NCBI RefSeq assembly: GCF_900105215.1
Contig: NZ_FOIP01000001.1
Location: 1,758,001-1,822,000, forward strand
DNA from: Lacrimispora sphenoides
Lineage (GTDB): Bacteria > Bacillota > Clostridia > Lachnospirales > Lachnospiraceae
Direction of reading: 5' to 3'
Length of the DNA stretch: 64,000 nucleotides
Part shown: piece after piece, positions 50,187-58,608 of the stretch
How positions within the stretch are numbered: the stretch's first letter is position 1
Layout of the letters: each line of letters opens with the position of its first letter
Notes under the pieces: model-generated
Databases searched by the model: none
The model's input: the letters and a program-made list of their open reading frames with translations, nothing else
What the model was told of the DNA's origin: nothing
Made by a program: the position numbers and the translations under genes

Positions 50187-51937
50187 GAAAATTATATCCA
50201 TATATAAAACCATACTTGAAATTTTTTATCGTGGCGATTCTTCTTACGATAGCATACTCCAGTTTCTTATCAGCAGCGCCAATGGTGGAAGGTTTAATTA
50301 CAACTAGACTAAAAGATGATGTTGTAGATATCGTGAACAAAGTTCCTGGAGCAGCCATCAGTTTTTCCTACGTTATTAAAATCTTAAAGCTGTTGCTTGC
50401 TATTTATATTGGAAACGTACTTAGCAGCTTTGGTTCACAGTATTTTTTGACCAATGGTATACAAAATACAATGCGTGATTTAAGAAACGATGTCCAAAGA
50501 AAGATTGCAAAGCTGCCAATCAGCTATTTTGATAAACGTTCCGTCGGTGATATTCTCAGTATCATTTCAAATGATATCGATACCATGTCAAATGCGCTGC
50601 AGCAGAGTTTATCAAGGATATTGAGTGCTTTCTTATCCATTATTTTAGCTATAGTACTAATGTTTTATATTAATCCGACGATGGGTACTGTTGCTGTCTT
50701 GCTGATACCGGGAAGTGCCCTGATCATGAAATTTATTATGAAGCGTTCTTCCGTTATGTTTAGCAGACAGCAGGCTGCACTTGGTGACTTAAATGGTTAC
50801 ATTCAGGAACGATATACCGGGCTAACCGAAATCAAACTTTATGGAAAGCAGGAAGATTCCATAGAACAGTTTAAGAAGATTAACAACAATCTTTGTGAAA
50901 ATGGATTTATGGCACAATTTATATCCGGATTGATGTCGCCGTTAATCTCCTTCATTACGTATCTTGCAATTGTCGCTGTTTGTATATTAGGTGCGACATT
51001 TGCAATAACAGGCGCCATTACGGTTGGACAGCTTCAGGCATTTATCCGATATATGTGGCAGTTAAATGAGCCGCTGGAGCAGGTGTCACAATTGTCTGCT
51101 TCCATTCAGTCTGCGATTGCAGCTTCGGAAAGAGTATTTGAGTTCCTTACTGAAACAGAAGAGGTCCCGGAGGCTTCTGATCCGGTAAAAATTGAGAACT
51201 TAAAGGGAAATGTTACCTTTGAAGATGTCTCTTTTGGTTATAACAAAGATAAAATGCTCATTGAGCATCTGGATATTAACGTAAAGAGCGGTCAGATGGT
51301 AGCAATCGTAGGCCCGACTGGCGCCGGAAAAACCACGCTTATTAACCTCTTAATGCGTTTTTATGACGTAAATAAAGGTGCAATTAAGGTTGACGGTGTG
51401 AAAATTAAGGATATGAAACGGGATGATCTTCGTTCTATCTTTGGTATGGTGTTACAGGACACCTGGCTATTTAACGGAACGATCGCCGATAATATAAAAT
51501 ACGGAAAAGAGGATGCAACGCAGCAGGAGATTGAAAACGCTGCAAAAACAGCAAATGTAAATCATTTTATCAAAACACAGCCAGATGGCTATCATATGAT
51601 ATTAAATGAAGAATCCTCAAACGTATCAGTCGGTGAGAAACAGCTTTTAACAATAGCGAGAGCGTTCCTGGCAGATCCGGCTATTTTAATCCTTGATGAG
51701 GCGACAAGTTCTGTTGATACAAGACTTGAATTAATGCTTCAGACAGCTATGAAAAATATCATGAAGGGCAGAACAAGCTTTGTTATTGCACACCGCCTTT
51801 CTACGATTAGAAATGCGGATTTAATCCTTGTTATGAATAACGGATCAATAATTGAACAGGGAACCCATGATGAACTAATAGCAAGGAAAGGATTTTATGA
51901 AAAACTGTATATGAGTCAGTTCCAAAATCAAGCTTAA
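50183..51937 (+). CDS. ABC exporter half-transporter, catalytic Walker B subunit
   Basis: 584 residues, overlapping the preceding gene by 4 bp (ATGA). Six membrane segments, then an ATPase with Walker A GPTGAGKTT, Q-loop VLQDTW, Walker B ILILDEATSSVD with intact catalytic Glu and switch His in VIAHRLST. The signature reads NVSVGEKQ instead of LSGGQ, so the second site is impaired by this half's signature. Together the two halves form one competent and one degenerate site, typical of heterodimeric exporters. Confidence 0.93.
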   Translation: MRKLYPYIKPYLKFFIVAILLTIAYSSFLSAAPMVEGLITTRLKDDVVDIVNKVPGAAISFSYVIKILKLLLAIYIGNVLSSFGSQYFLTNGIQNTMRDLRNDVQRKIAKLPISYFDKRSVGDILSIISNDIDTMSNALQQSLSRILSAFLSIILAIVLMFYINPTMGTVAVLLIPGSALIMKFIMKRSSVMFSRQQAALGDLNGYIQERYTGLTEIKLYGKQEDSIEQFKKINNNLCENGFMAQFISGLMSPLISFITYLAIVAVCILGATFAITGAITVGQLQAFIRYMWQLNEPLEQVSQLSASIQSAIAASERVFEFLTETEEVPEASDPVKIENLKGNVTFEDVSFGYNKDKMLIEHLDINVKSGQMVAIVGPTGAGKTTLINLLMRFYDVNKGAIKVDGVKIKDMKRDDLRSIFGMVLQDTWLFNGTIADNIKYGKEDATQQEIENAAKTANVNHFIKTQPDGYHMILNEESSNVSVGEKQLLTIARAFLADPAILILDEATSSVDTRLELMLQTAMKNIMKGRTSFVIAHRLSTIRNADLILVMNNGSIIEQGTHDELIARKGFYEKLYMSQFQNQA

Positions 51938-51954
51938 ATATATTTTGTGTTTTT

Positions 51955-51988
51955 AAAAGCAGGCTCCCGTAATTGGGAGCCTGCTTTT
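51955..51988. terminator. Bidirectional terminator of ABC exporter and PTS/HAD operons
   Basis: AAAAGCAGGCTCCC and GGGAGCCTGCTTTT form a 14-bp stem with a 6-base loop, with T runs on both strands. It separates convergent transcription units. Confidence 0.92.
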
Positions 51989-51991
51989 AGT

Positions 51992-52645
51992 TTATCTGTT
52001 ATTCAACTCATTCAATAAATCCAATACCTCAAAAAGCCCGTTTATGGAATAATCCGCAAGACTACGGTCAAAACCAAACCTGTTATCAATGATGGAGGCA
52101 ACGGTCATTCCTGCACCATGACCTGCCATGATCCCATAGGTAGAATCTTCCACCACCAGGCATTCCTTTGGCTCGCGCTTTAAGGTATCTGCCGTATGGA
52201 GATATATTTCCGGATTAGGCTTACTTTCCTTAAATTCCTCGCCGCTTACAATGTAGTCAAAGTCACCTTTCAGTCCGCAGGACGTGAGCACATCTTCAAT
52301 CCCTGCCCTGCTGGTAGAAGATGCCAGTGCCACCTGATAACCTCTGCGGTGAAGCTCCTTTAAAATCTCCGGGACTTCCTTTCTCAAAATAGAAGGATAA
52401 TCCGGGCGGCAATCGGCCCAAAGTCCTGCATATAACTCTTGGAACGTGTGGGAATTCACATCCTCTCCGATCACGTCGCTTATAATCTCCATCGTCCTTT
52501 TTGTGGTGGATCCCACCACGGCAAACAGCGCTTCTCTGTTGATCTGGGGGTACTTAAGCTTCAGCTTTTCATACATATGGTCCAAATATATGATTTCACT
52601 GTCGATCAGAACCCCATCCATGTCAAATATAACTGCTTTTATCAT
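51992..52645 (-). CDS. HAD-superfamily sugar phosphatase/phosphomutase
   Basis: 217 residues. HAD motif I FDMDGVLIDSE (D8, D10), ASSTSRAG (motif II), KPNPEIY (Lys) and VVEDSTYGIMAGHGAG (motif IV). The cap and VEDS sequences are of beta-phosphoglucomutase-like type. It lies three bases after the EIIA gene and is last in the PTS operon, so it likely dephosphorylates or isomerises the imported phospho-sugar. Confidence 0.88.
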   Translation of the reverse strand: MIKAVIFDMDGVLIDSEIIYLDHMYEKLKLKYPQINREALFAVVGSTTKRTMEIISDVIGEDVNSHTFQELYAGLWADCRPDYPSILRKEVPEILKELHRRGYQVALASSTSRAGIEDVLTSCGLKGDFDYIVSGEEFKESKPNPEIYLHTADTLKREPKECLVVEDSTYGIMAGHGAGMTVASIIDNRFGFDRSLADYSINGLFEVLDLLNELNNR

Positions 52646-52648
52646 TGG

Positions 52649-53086
52649 TCAAATTCCTTCCTCAAAGTCCTCAGACGCTTCTACCGGCTCATATTTGTAT
52701 TTTCCGATCTGCGTTTTTCCTATTTCAATAATTTCATCTGCCAGCGTATCTGCTTCCGGTATCTGGCCCATCATGCAGCGCATTGCCAGCTCTACGGTCA
52801 TGCCCAGGTTCGTTCCGTAAAGGACCTTTATCCGTTCATCTCCAATGCTTAACATCACTGCATTTTTAAAAGGGGAGCCTCCCAGAATATCACATAGAAC
52901 AAGAACTTGTTCGCAGTCCTGTAAGCGGTCGAAGGCTGCCTTTAGATTCTCCTTTAGCTGTTCCTCGCTATGCTCCTCCCTAAAATCCACCGGTATAATA
53001 AAATCCTGATGGCCAGTGAGAAGTTCCACTGCGCTTGAGATTCCAGTTGCAAATGTTCCATGGCCTGAAATAATGATTCCGATCAT
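52649..53086 (-). CDS. Mannose-family PTS enzyme IIA
   Basis: 145 residues. It starts MIGIIISGHGTFATGI, with phospho-accepting H9 typical of EIIA-Man, and has VLCDILGGSPFKNAV. It receives phosphate from HPr and passes it to the EIIB encoded at 55841-56317. It is separated from the B-C-D genes by the GntR gene. Confidence 0.92.
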   Translation of the reverse strand: MIGIIISGHGTFATGISSAVELLTGHQDFIIPVDFREEHSEEQLKENLKAAFDRLQDCEQVLVLCDILGGSPFKNAVMLSIGDERIKVLYGTNLGMTVELAMRCMMGQIPEADTLADEIIEIGKTQIGKYKYEPVEASEDFEEGI

Positions 53087-53155
53087 ATTTTCCTCTTTCC
53101 TGCCCTCGTTTTATGGGCATATAGGTATGAGCTCCGGGCATTTCACGATTTATTT

Positions 53156-53905
53156 CTAATCCCTGTATACGACAAAGTCAAATCGGTGTGTGTTGCCCGG
53201 ATAAGTTTCAATGCTGTAGTCGATAGGACGTTCATATTGGTCGTAGGCGATGCTTTCCAGCATGTGCACCGGAGAGCCTTTCTCTATATGAAACAGGTGA
53301 GCCTGTGCCGGGTTGATGATTTCCGCCCGTATGGATCTGACCGCCTTGGCCGGATAGATGCCATACACATCTCTCATGATGCGGTAAAGAGAGTCTGTTC
53401 CGTAATCATAGGCTTCAATTCCTGGAAATAGATCCATGGGAACAAAGTTTTCAATAAAAGTAAAAGGACGTTTGTCCGCATAGCGCATGCGCTCCAGATG
53501 AAGGCAGTGCTGTTTGGGATCCAAACGCAGTTTTTCGTAAACCGGGACATGGTAAGAGATGATTTCCTTCTTTTTTAAATCGGTTCCAGGTACCATGCCG
53601 ATCATGGCCAGTTCTTCACGGTAGCTGACAAGCTGCATCAAATAGATTCCCCGGTCTGTATTTGATCTTACAAAGCTTCCGGAGCCACGCTTCCTCACCA
53701 GCATACCAAGTTTGTTTAAATCCCCGTAGGCTTGCCGGACGACAGGGCGGGAGATGCCGAATTTGCGGCATAGTTCATCCTCTGTGGGCAGTTTTTGTCC
53801 CGGAATCAGGTTTCCGCTCCGGATTGCCGTAATCAGGCAGCCCTTTAACTGCTCATACAATGGAACCGGACTATATTTATCAATTTGTATAAATTCAAAC
53901 TTCAT
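53156..53905 (-). CDS. GntR/HutC-family (UTRA) regulator of the PTS operon
   Basis: 249 residues from ATG 53905 with GGAGGTG upstream. Winged helix (about 5-72): PVPLYEQLKGCLITAIRSGN, GQKLPTEDELCRKFGISRPV, RQAYGDL. C-terminal UTRA ligand domain with FTFIENFVPMDLFPG and GSPVHMLESIAYDQYERPIDY. UTRA regulators sense sugar phosphates. It lies inside the PTS operon and probably controls the divergent promoters at 56422-56516. Confidence 0.9.
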   Translation of the reverse strand: MKFEFIQIDKYSPVPLYEQLKGCLITAIRSGNLIPGQKLPTEDELCRKFGISRPVVRQAYGDLNKLGMLVRKRGSGSFVRSNTDRGIYLMQLVSYREELAMIGMVPGTDLKKKEIISYHVPVYEKLRLDPKQHCLHLERMRYADKRPFTFIENFVPMDLFPGIEAYDYGTDSLYRIMRDVYGIYPAKAVRSIRAEIINPAQAHLFHIEKGSPVHMLESIAYDQYERPIDYSIETYPGNTHRFDFVVYRD

Positions 53906-54066
53906 GCATACACCTCCATAGCAGGGAAATCCCATTAGTACAGTATATCATTGAGGAATTTTACCTGCAATGTTATTTTAACGGATATCCATATAGATGT
54001 CCACTTGGTGCTTTAAACGATATCAGAAGCCGCCTCTTACCATGTAGTTTTTGCCGCATAACGGAA

Positions 54067-54116
54067 GGGGCCATACAGGAGACGGTAAATTCTTCCAGCT
54101 CTTCCTGTACGGCCCC
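54067..54116. other. Large hairpin in the PTS operon
   Basis: GGGGCCATACAGGA and TCCTGTACGGCCCC form a 14-bp stem with one G-T pair and a 22-base loop. It lies between the EIID stop and the GntR gene. No T run follows; it may process or stabilise the BCD message relative to the regulator. Confidence 0.6.
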
Positions 54117-54147
54117 CGGCAGAATTCTATCTGATTCCTTCCGTTGG

Positions 54148-54939
54148 TTACATGATTTTAAAGAAAGACAATACGATTGATACAAGGATGATAAGTATAA
54201 TCAGCATCAGCGTATTAACATGTTTTTTCTTAAACAGCCAGTAAAGGGTAAATACAAACCCTAAAGGCAGTATGTTCGGCATAATGGAATCGAAGATTGC
54301 CTGTATGGATACGCCGCCGGGAGCTACCAGCGTTTCAGCAAAATGAAGGGATACGTAGCTTGGAATCAGCCCGCCAACCACCATCATGCCCAGGATGCCT
54401 GCTGCCTTTGTAATGGCACTGGCATTGGAACTGATTAAATCAACGGCTCCCACACCCATGTTATATCCCATACGGCCAAACCACAATCTTGATATGGCGC
54501 CTAAAAACCAGATAGCGATATAAAGGATAGGACCCAGTACAGACCCGCCGCTTGCAAGGGAACAGCAGATGGCTGCTGATATTGGAAGCAGGGTGAACCA
54601 GAAGATTGCGTCTCCCAGACCCGCCAGAGGGCCGAATAGACCGGTTTTTATGCTCTTAATCAGAGCCCTGTCCTGACCGTTTTCTTCCAGGGAAAGGACA
54701 AGACCCTGAAGAAAGGTTGCCATGTGGGGTTCGGTATTGATAAAGTCCATGTTATTTTTCATGGCATCTGAGATTTCTTCCTTCTGGTCACCGTAAATCT
54801 TCTTTAATCCGGGAAGCAATCCGAGACAGAAACCGGGAGCCTGCATGCGCTCAAAGCTGAAACAGGACTGTTCTAATATAGAAAGCATGCTCATCTTATT
54901 GATATCTTTTTTGTCCAATTTATTTCTAGATACCGTCAT
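54148..54939 (-). CDS. Mannose-family PTS enzyme IID
   Basis: 263 residues from ATG 54939 (GGAGG upstream). EIID-Man signatures: LSILEQSCFSFERMQAPGFC, GLLPGLKKIY, GLFGPLAGLGDAIFWFTLLP and GYNMGVGA. Together with EIIC it forms the sugar channel. The start overlaps the end of the EIIC gene by 14 bp. Confidence 0.92.
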   Translation of the reverse strand: MTVSRNKLDKKDINKMSMLSILEQSCFSFERMQAPGFCLGLLPGLKKIYGDQKEEISDAMKNNMDFINTEPHMATFLQGLVLSLEENGQDRALIKSIKTGLFGPLAGLGDAIFWFTLLPISAAICCSLASGGSVLGPILYIAIWFLGAISRLWFGRMGYNMGVGAVDLISSNASAITKAAGILGMMVVGGLIPSYVSLHFAETLVAPGGVSIQAIFDSIMPNILPLGFVFTLYWLFKKKHVNTLMLIILIILVSIVLSFFKIM

Positions 54940-55711
54940 CGTCAGCACCTCCTTCTACAGTTATGGCATTCTTTTTGATAGTTTCATCATTGAGATAACC
55001 AATGAATGCAACGGCGATTCCAGCGATAGCAACCGGAAGGATATTGTCCAGCTTTAAGAATGTCATCATTAAGAAGCCAATAAAAAGATATGCCACGTTC
55101 TGCTTCTTAAGCATGACAACAAGGAGCAGGGTAAGACCGACTGCAGGAAGCAGACCGCCGGATATTTCGAATCCGTGGATCAGCCATTCCGGGAACATGT
55201 TTACAAATCCTGCGATCTGGTTCTGTAATGCATAGGCAGACAGGAACGTGATCAAAGCGTAGATTCCCGCTTTAATTACAAGTCCAAGAAGAACGATCTG
55301 TGTAAATTTCTTTGTGTCTGCGTTCTCGCATGCGTGATCCAGGGGACGTAAGAAACCTGCAAAAGTGGTATTGCAGACAATTCCGACCCACTGTGCCAGC
55401 AAAGCGAAGGGCAATGAGAGTCCCAGAGCTGTTTCTGTGCTCTGGCCAGTCGTGAATGCGATGACTGTTGTCATCATGCCTGCCATCAGAGGATCAGGCG
55501 GAACGGTACCGCCTACGGTCAGCAGTCCCAGATAAGAAAGCTCTGCAACGGCGCCCGCAGCCAGGCCTACCTGAACATCACCCAGGATTATTCCGGCGAA
55601 GAAGGCGACAACGATGGGACGGAACCAGAAAAAGGCTTCCCAGCAGGCGTCACAGGCACAAATAAAGGCCAGTAAAGCCAGCAAAATCCCTTGGATTAAA
55701 GTAATTTGCAT
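54926..55711 (-). CDS. Mannose-family PTS enzyme IIC
   Basis: 261 residues, about eight membrane segments. GIILGDVQVGLAAGAVAELSYLGLL and GGTVPPDPLMAGMMTT are the EIIC-Man/sorbose signature. It forms the transmembrane translocation unit with EIID. The preceding EIIB gene lies 129 bp upstream in the same direction. Confidence 0.92.
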   Translation of the reverse strand: MQITLIQGILLALLAFICACDACWEAFFWFRPIVVAFFAGIILGDVQVGLAAGAVAELSYLGLLTVGGTVPPDPLMAGMMTTVIAFTTGQSTETALGLSLPFALLAQWVGIVCNTTFAGFLRPLDHACENADTKKFTQIVLLGLVIKAGIYALITFLSAYALQNQIAGFVNMFPEWLIHGFEISGGLLPAVGLTLLLVVMLKKQNVAYLFIGFLMMTFLKLDNILPVAIAGIAVAFIGYLNDETIKKNAITVEGGADDDGI

Positions 55712-55840
55712 AAAAAACCCTCCTTTTATTGAACCGCAGGTTTCTTCCTGCGGTTTTCATCATTATTGCTTATTCGGTTCCAGGCATAAATGTATGCCTG
55801 CAGGGTATTTCATCTCATTCTTCCTAAACTGTCTATATTT

Positions 55841-56317
55841 TTACTTCACCTCAAAATCATGCTTCTTATCTCCGGGAGCGATCTGGATATACACATCAAT
55901 GCCTTTTCCCCGAATCATTCTCAAGTCTTCTAAATCCTGTTCATCCAGATATACATGAGGCTCATTGGATACTTTCTTTCCCGGAGCTACATGCATGTTG
56001 CCGATGCAGAGCTTATCAATGGGAACTCCTCCCTCAGCCAGGGCTCTTGCAGACTGCGGATTTCTTACTACTATAAATATCTTCTGGCTTGGCGCTGCTT
56101 TATGGATGACTTCAATTGTTTTTTGAAGTGTAAAGAATCGGATCCCCACGCCGGTGGAATCAGCAGTCATCTTCATCAGAGATTGTTGGACCGGATCACC
56201 AGCAGCCTCATCGTCTGCGACTACGATCAGATTACATCCAATGGCTCCCACCCAGGAGCATCCAACCTGACCATGTACCAGCCGGTTATCGATCCTTGTT
56301 AATAGAATGTTGGGCAT
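55841..56317 (-). CDS. Mannose-family PTS enzyme IIB
   Basis: 158 residues. It starts MPNILLTRIDNRLVHGQVG with the phospho-accepting H15, and has IVVADDEAAGDPVQ and LCIGNMHVAPGKK. First gene of the PTS operon; it passes phosphate from EIIA to the sugar. The specificity of this family includes mannose, sorbose, amino sugars and Amadori products. Confidence 0.92.
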   Translation of the reverse strand: MPNILLTRIDNRLVHGQVGCSWVGAIGCNLIVVADDEAAGDPVQQSLMKMTADSTGVGIRFFTLQKTIEVIHKAAPSQKIFIVVRNPQSARALAEGGVPIDKLCIGNMHVAPGKKVSNEPHVYLDEQDLEDLRMIRGKGIDVYIQIAPGDKKHDFEVK

Positions 56318-56421
56318 ATGTTTGTCACTCCTTTTGAAATTTTGTATCCCTCTGATATTTTGTACTATTTTTCATATTTTCACTCTTTTCTATTAAAAAA
56401 GTATAAATAATGTATAAATAA

Positions 56422-56516
56422 ATAATAGTATCATGGGGAAAGTTTGTCAATATGTAATTACAATTATTTGTATGTTTTCGATACATTATTGACTATACTT
56501 AGGGATATGATATAAT
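56422..56516. promoter_or_regulatory. Back-to-back promoters of the PTS and SIS/DeoC operons
   Basis: Minus strand: TTGACA (56445-56450) and TATTAT (56422-56427), 17-bp spacer, for the PTS operon. Plus strand: TTGACT (56489-56494) and TATAAT (56511-56516) with a TGA extended -10 and 16-bp spacer, for the SIS gene. Between the two -35s lie the palindrome TGTAATTACA (56453-56462) and the dyad TGTAT-N7-ATACA (56469-56485), candidate sites for the UTRA regulator. Confidence 0.75.
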
Positions 56517-56576
56517 TATTGCACAAAATACTTTCTGACTCATTTTTACCAAAACGAAAAAAGGAGCGGTAACAAA

Positions 56577-57686
56577 ATGAATGAAAAAATAAAAGAAACA
56601 ATGATGACGTATGTGGAAGAGTCTCCTGAGGTAATGATTAATAATATTAAAAACCGGAAGGAGCTGACAGCTCCGCTGATCGCAGAATATGAAAAGGGAG
56701 ATTACAAAACCGTCTGGATCGTGGCTTCCGGATCCTCCTATAACGGTTCGTACTGCGCCCGCCAGTTTATGAGGTATTATTTAAAGTCTGAAGTAAAGAT
56801 CGTATCTCCCTTCACTTTTCTTAGCAGTGAACATGATTTTACGGACGGTGATTTTGTTTTTGTTGTTTCCCAGAGCGGTTACAGCACCAATTCCATTGAT
56901 GCGCTGAAGATGATCCGTGAGCAAGGGCGCACCTCAATCGGAATTACAGGAAGTATCTCCAGTGATATGAAAGATTATGCGGATGTGCTGATCGATTATG
57001 GGGTTGGAGTGGAAACCGTAGGTTATGTGACAAAAGGTGTGACCTCGTTTGCCTTGTTTCTGATGCTGTTTACCCTTGAAGCTGCCGTAAGAAAAGGACT
57101 GATGACGGAGGAAGAGGCAGAATCGGTATGCCGGGATATGGAGAAGGCGGCCCGGATTCATGAAACAGTGCAAAAGGAAACCATGAAATTCTATGAAGAT
57201 CATTATAAGGAATTTACCTCCATGGTAAATGCTTATGTGTGCGGATTAGGCGCTAATTACGGCACGGCACTGGAAGGTGCTTTAAAGTTGGGTGAGACGG
57301 TAAAGATCCCTTCTGTAGCTTATGAGTCTGAGGAATTCCTTCATGGACCCAATCTTCAGATGACTCCCGGCTATACGGTATTTCTCATTGATGGAGGAAA
57401 TAGCAGCAGCCGGATCCAGACCATTTTTAAAGCCTGCAGGGAGGTAACTGACAGGGCGTTTTTAATAACCAATCAGCCTGGATACACCGGAGAAGGGATT
57501 TTAAATCTTCCGGTGGAGCTGCCGGAGCTTTTAACCCCCTTATGCTTCCTGCCGTTTTTCCAGATCCTTGCATATCAGGCAACGACAGCACTAAACCGCT
57601 GGAAGCAGCATCCTCTGTTAAAGAAGATGAAAGATACTGCTGCATGCAAGACGGAAAATTATGAGAATCAGGATGATGATGATTGA
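56577..57686 (+). CDS. SIS-domain sugar isomerase/deglycase
   Basis: 369 residues, AAGGAGCGG ribosome site. Two SIS domains: VASGSSYNGSYCARQFM and FVVSQSGYSTNSIDAL in the first, VCGLGANYGTALEGALKLGE, EEFLHGPNL in the second. There is no glutaminase domain, so it is not GlmS. It resembles FrlB/GfrF/AgaS proteins that split fructosamine-6-phosphates or deaminate amino-sugar phosphates. Divergence from a mannose-family PTS, as in the Salmonella gfr system, favours an Amadori-type or amino-sugar substrate; this is inference. Confidence 0.85.
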   Translation: MNEKIKETMMTYVEESPEVMINNIKNRKELTAPLIAEYEKGDYKTVWIVASGSSYNGSYCARQFMRYYLKSEVKIVSPFTFLSSEHDFTDGDFVFVVSQSGYSTNSIDALKMIREQGRTSIGITGSISSDMKDYADVLIDYGVGVETVGYVTKGVTSFALFLMLFTLEAAVRKGLMTEEEAESVCRDMEKAARIHETVQKETMKFYEDHYKEFTSMVNAYVCGLGANYGTALEGALKLGETVKIPSVAYESEEFLHGPNLQMTPGYTVFLIDGGNSSSRIQTIFKACREVTDRAFLITNQPGYTGEGILNLPVELPELLTPLCFLPFFQILAYQATTALNRWKQHPLLKKMKDTAACKTENYENQDDDD

Positions 57687-57705
57687 TTCTTAAAGGAGAC
57701 TATTT

Positions 57706-58410
57706 ATGGGGAATATTAAGATCAGCCAGAAAGAACTGGCCGCTTATTTTGACCACACTCAATTAAGAGCCTGGGCATCCCATCAGGATTTTGTAATGCT
57801 TTGTAAGGAGAGCATGGAATATGGCTTTAAGATGGTAGCCATCAACCCTGCGCAGGTGGTCCGCTGCCGGAAGCTTTTGGAAGGCAGCCCTGTCCATGTG
57901 GGTGCTGCGGTGGGATTTCCGTTAGGGCAGACAACCATAGAAGATAAGCTGAATGAAACAAAGACCGCCATTTTAAACGGATCTGATGAGATCGATTACG
58001 TGATTAATATTACTGAGCTAAAAGAGAAAAATTATAGTTTCATAGAAAAGGAAATGGCAGAGATAACGGAAATCTGCAGAAATAATAAGGTGATTTCAAA
58101 GGTGATTTTTGAAAACTGCTATCTTACAGACCAGGAGAAAGAGGAATTGTGCCGGATCGCACTGAACGTTCATCCGGATTATATTAAGACCTCCACCGGT
58201 TTTGGAACCGGAGGGGCGACCTTTGAAGATGTGGCACTGATGAAGCGCATGGTAGGAGATGAAATTAAGATCAAGGCGGCAGGAGGTGTAAGGAACCTGG
58301 ATACTGCCCTTCAGATGATAGAGCTTGGAGTCAGCAGAATCGGTTCTACGGCAAGTGTTTTTATCGTGGAAGAGCTTAAGAAACGAATGCAGGCTGGAAT
58401 GTCCCTTTAG
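57706..58410 (+). CDS. deoC: DeoC-type deoxyribose-phosphate aldolase
   Basis: 234 residues, 19 bp after the SIS gene, with AAAGGAG upstream. Class I aldolase barrel: AYFDHTQLR, GAAVGFPLGQ, SDEIDYVIN, Schiff-base K161 in DYIKTSTGFG and proton-relay Lys in IKIKAAGGVR. It cleaves 2-deoxyribose-5-phosphate to acetaldehyde and glyceraldehyde-3-phosphate. In this sugar operon its true substrate might be another deoxy- or keto-sugar phosphate. Confidence 0.88.
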   Translation: MGNIKISQKELAAYFDHTQLRAWASHQDFVMLCKESMEYGFKMVAINPAQVVRCRKLLEGSPVHVGAAVGFPLGQTTIEDKLNETKTAILNGSDEIDYVINITELKEKNYSFIEKEMAEITEICRNNKVISKVIFENCYLTDQEKEELCRIALNVHPDYIKTSTGFGTGGATFEDVALMKRMVGDEIKIKAAGGVRNLDTALQMIELGVSRIGSTASVFIVEELKKRMQAGMSL

Positions 58411-58434
58411 AAGTATTTTGTATTACCTGAAGTG

Positions 58435-58490
58435 AAAAGCTGTTAAATGACCGATTGTGTTCTGCTCATTCGGTCATTTAGCAGCTTTTT
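58435..58490 (+). terminator. Terminator of the SIS/DeoC operon
   Basis: AAAAGCTGTTAAATGACCGA pairs with TCGGTCATTTAGCAGCTTTT over about 20 bp, ending in TTTTT. Confidence 0.92.
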
Positions 58491-58535
58491 AACACCTTTC
58501 TTAACACCTTTTAATAAGATAATGGGAAACAGGCA

Positions 58536-58564
58536 TTGCTTTTGTTGCAGGAAAATATTATAAT
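58536..58564 (+). promoter_or_regulatory. Promoter of the YhgE/Pip gene
   Basis: TTGCTT (58536-58541) and TATAAT (58559-58564), spacer 17 bp. Confidence 0.65.
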
Positions 58565-58608
58565 ACGGAAATGCTAAATTTCTTAACTGATATACCAAGG
58601 AGGCACAC

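Noticed and set aside
53973..54185. 70-codon minus-strand frame between GntR and EIID
   Set aside because: It overlaps the EIID end and the large hairpin, has no ribosome site and no recognisable protein features.
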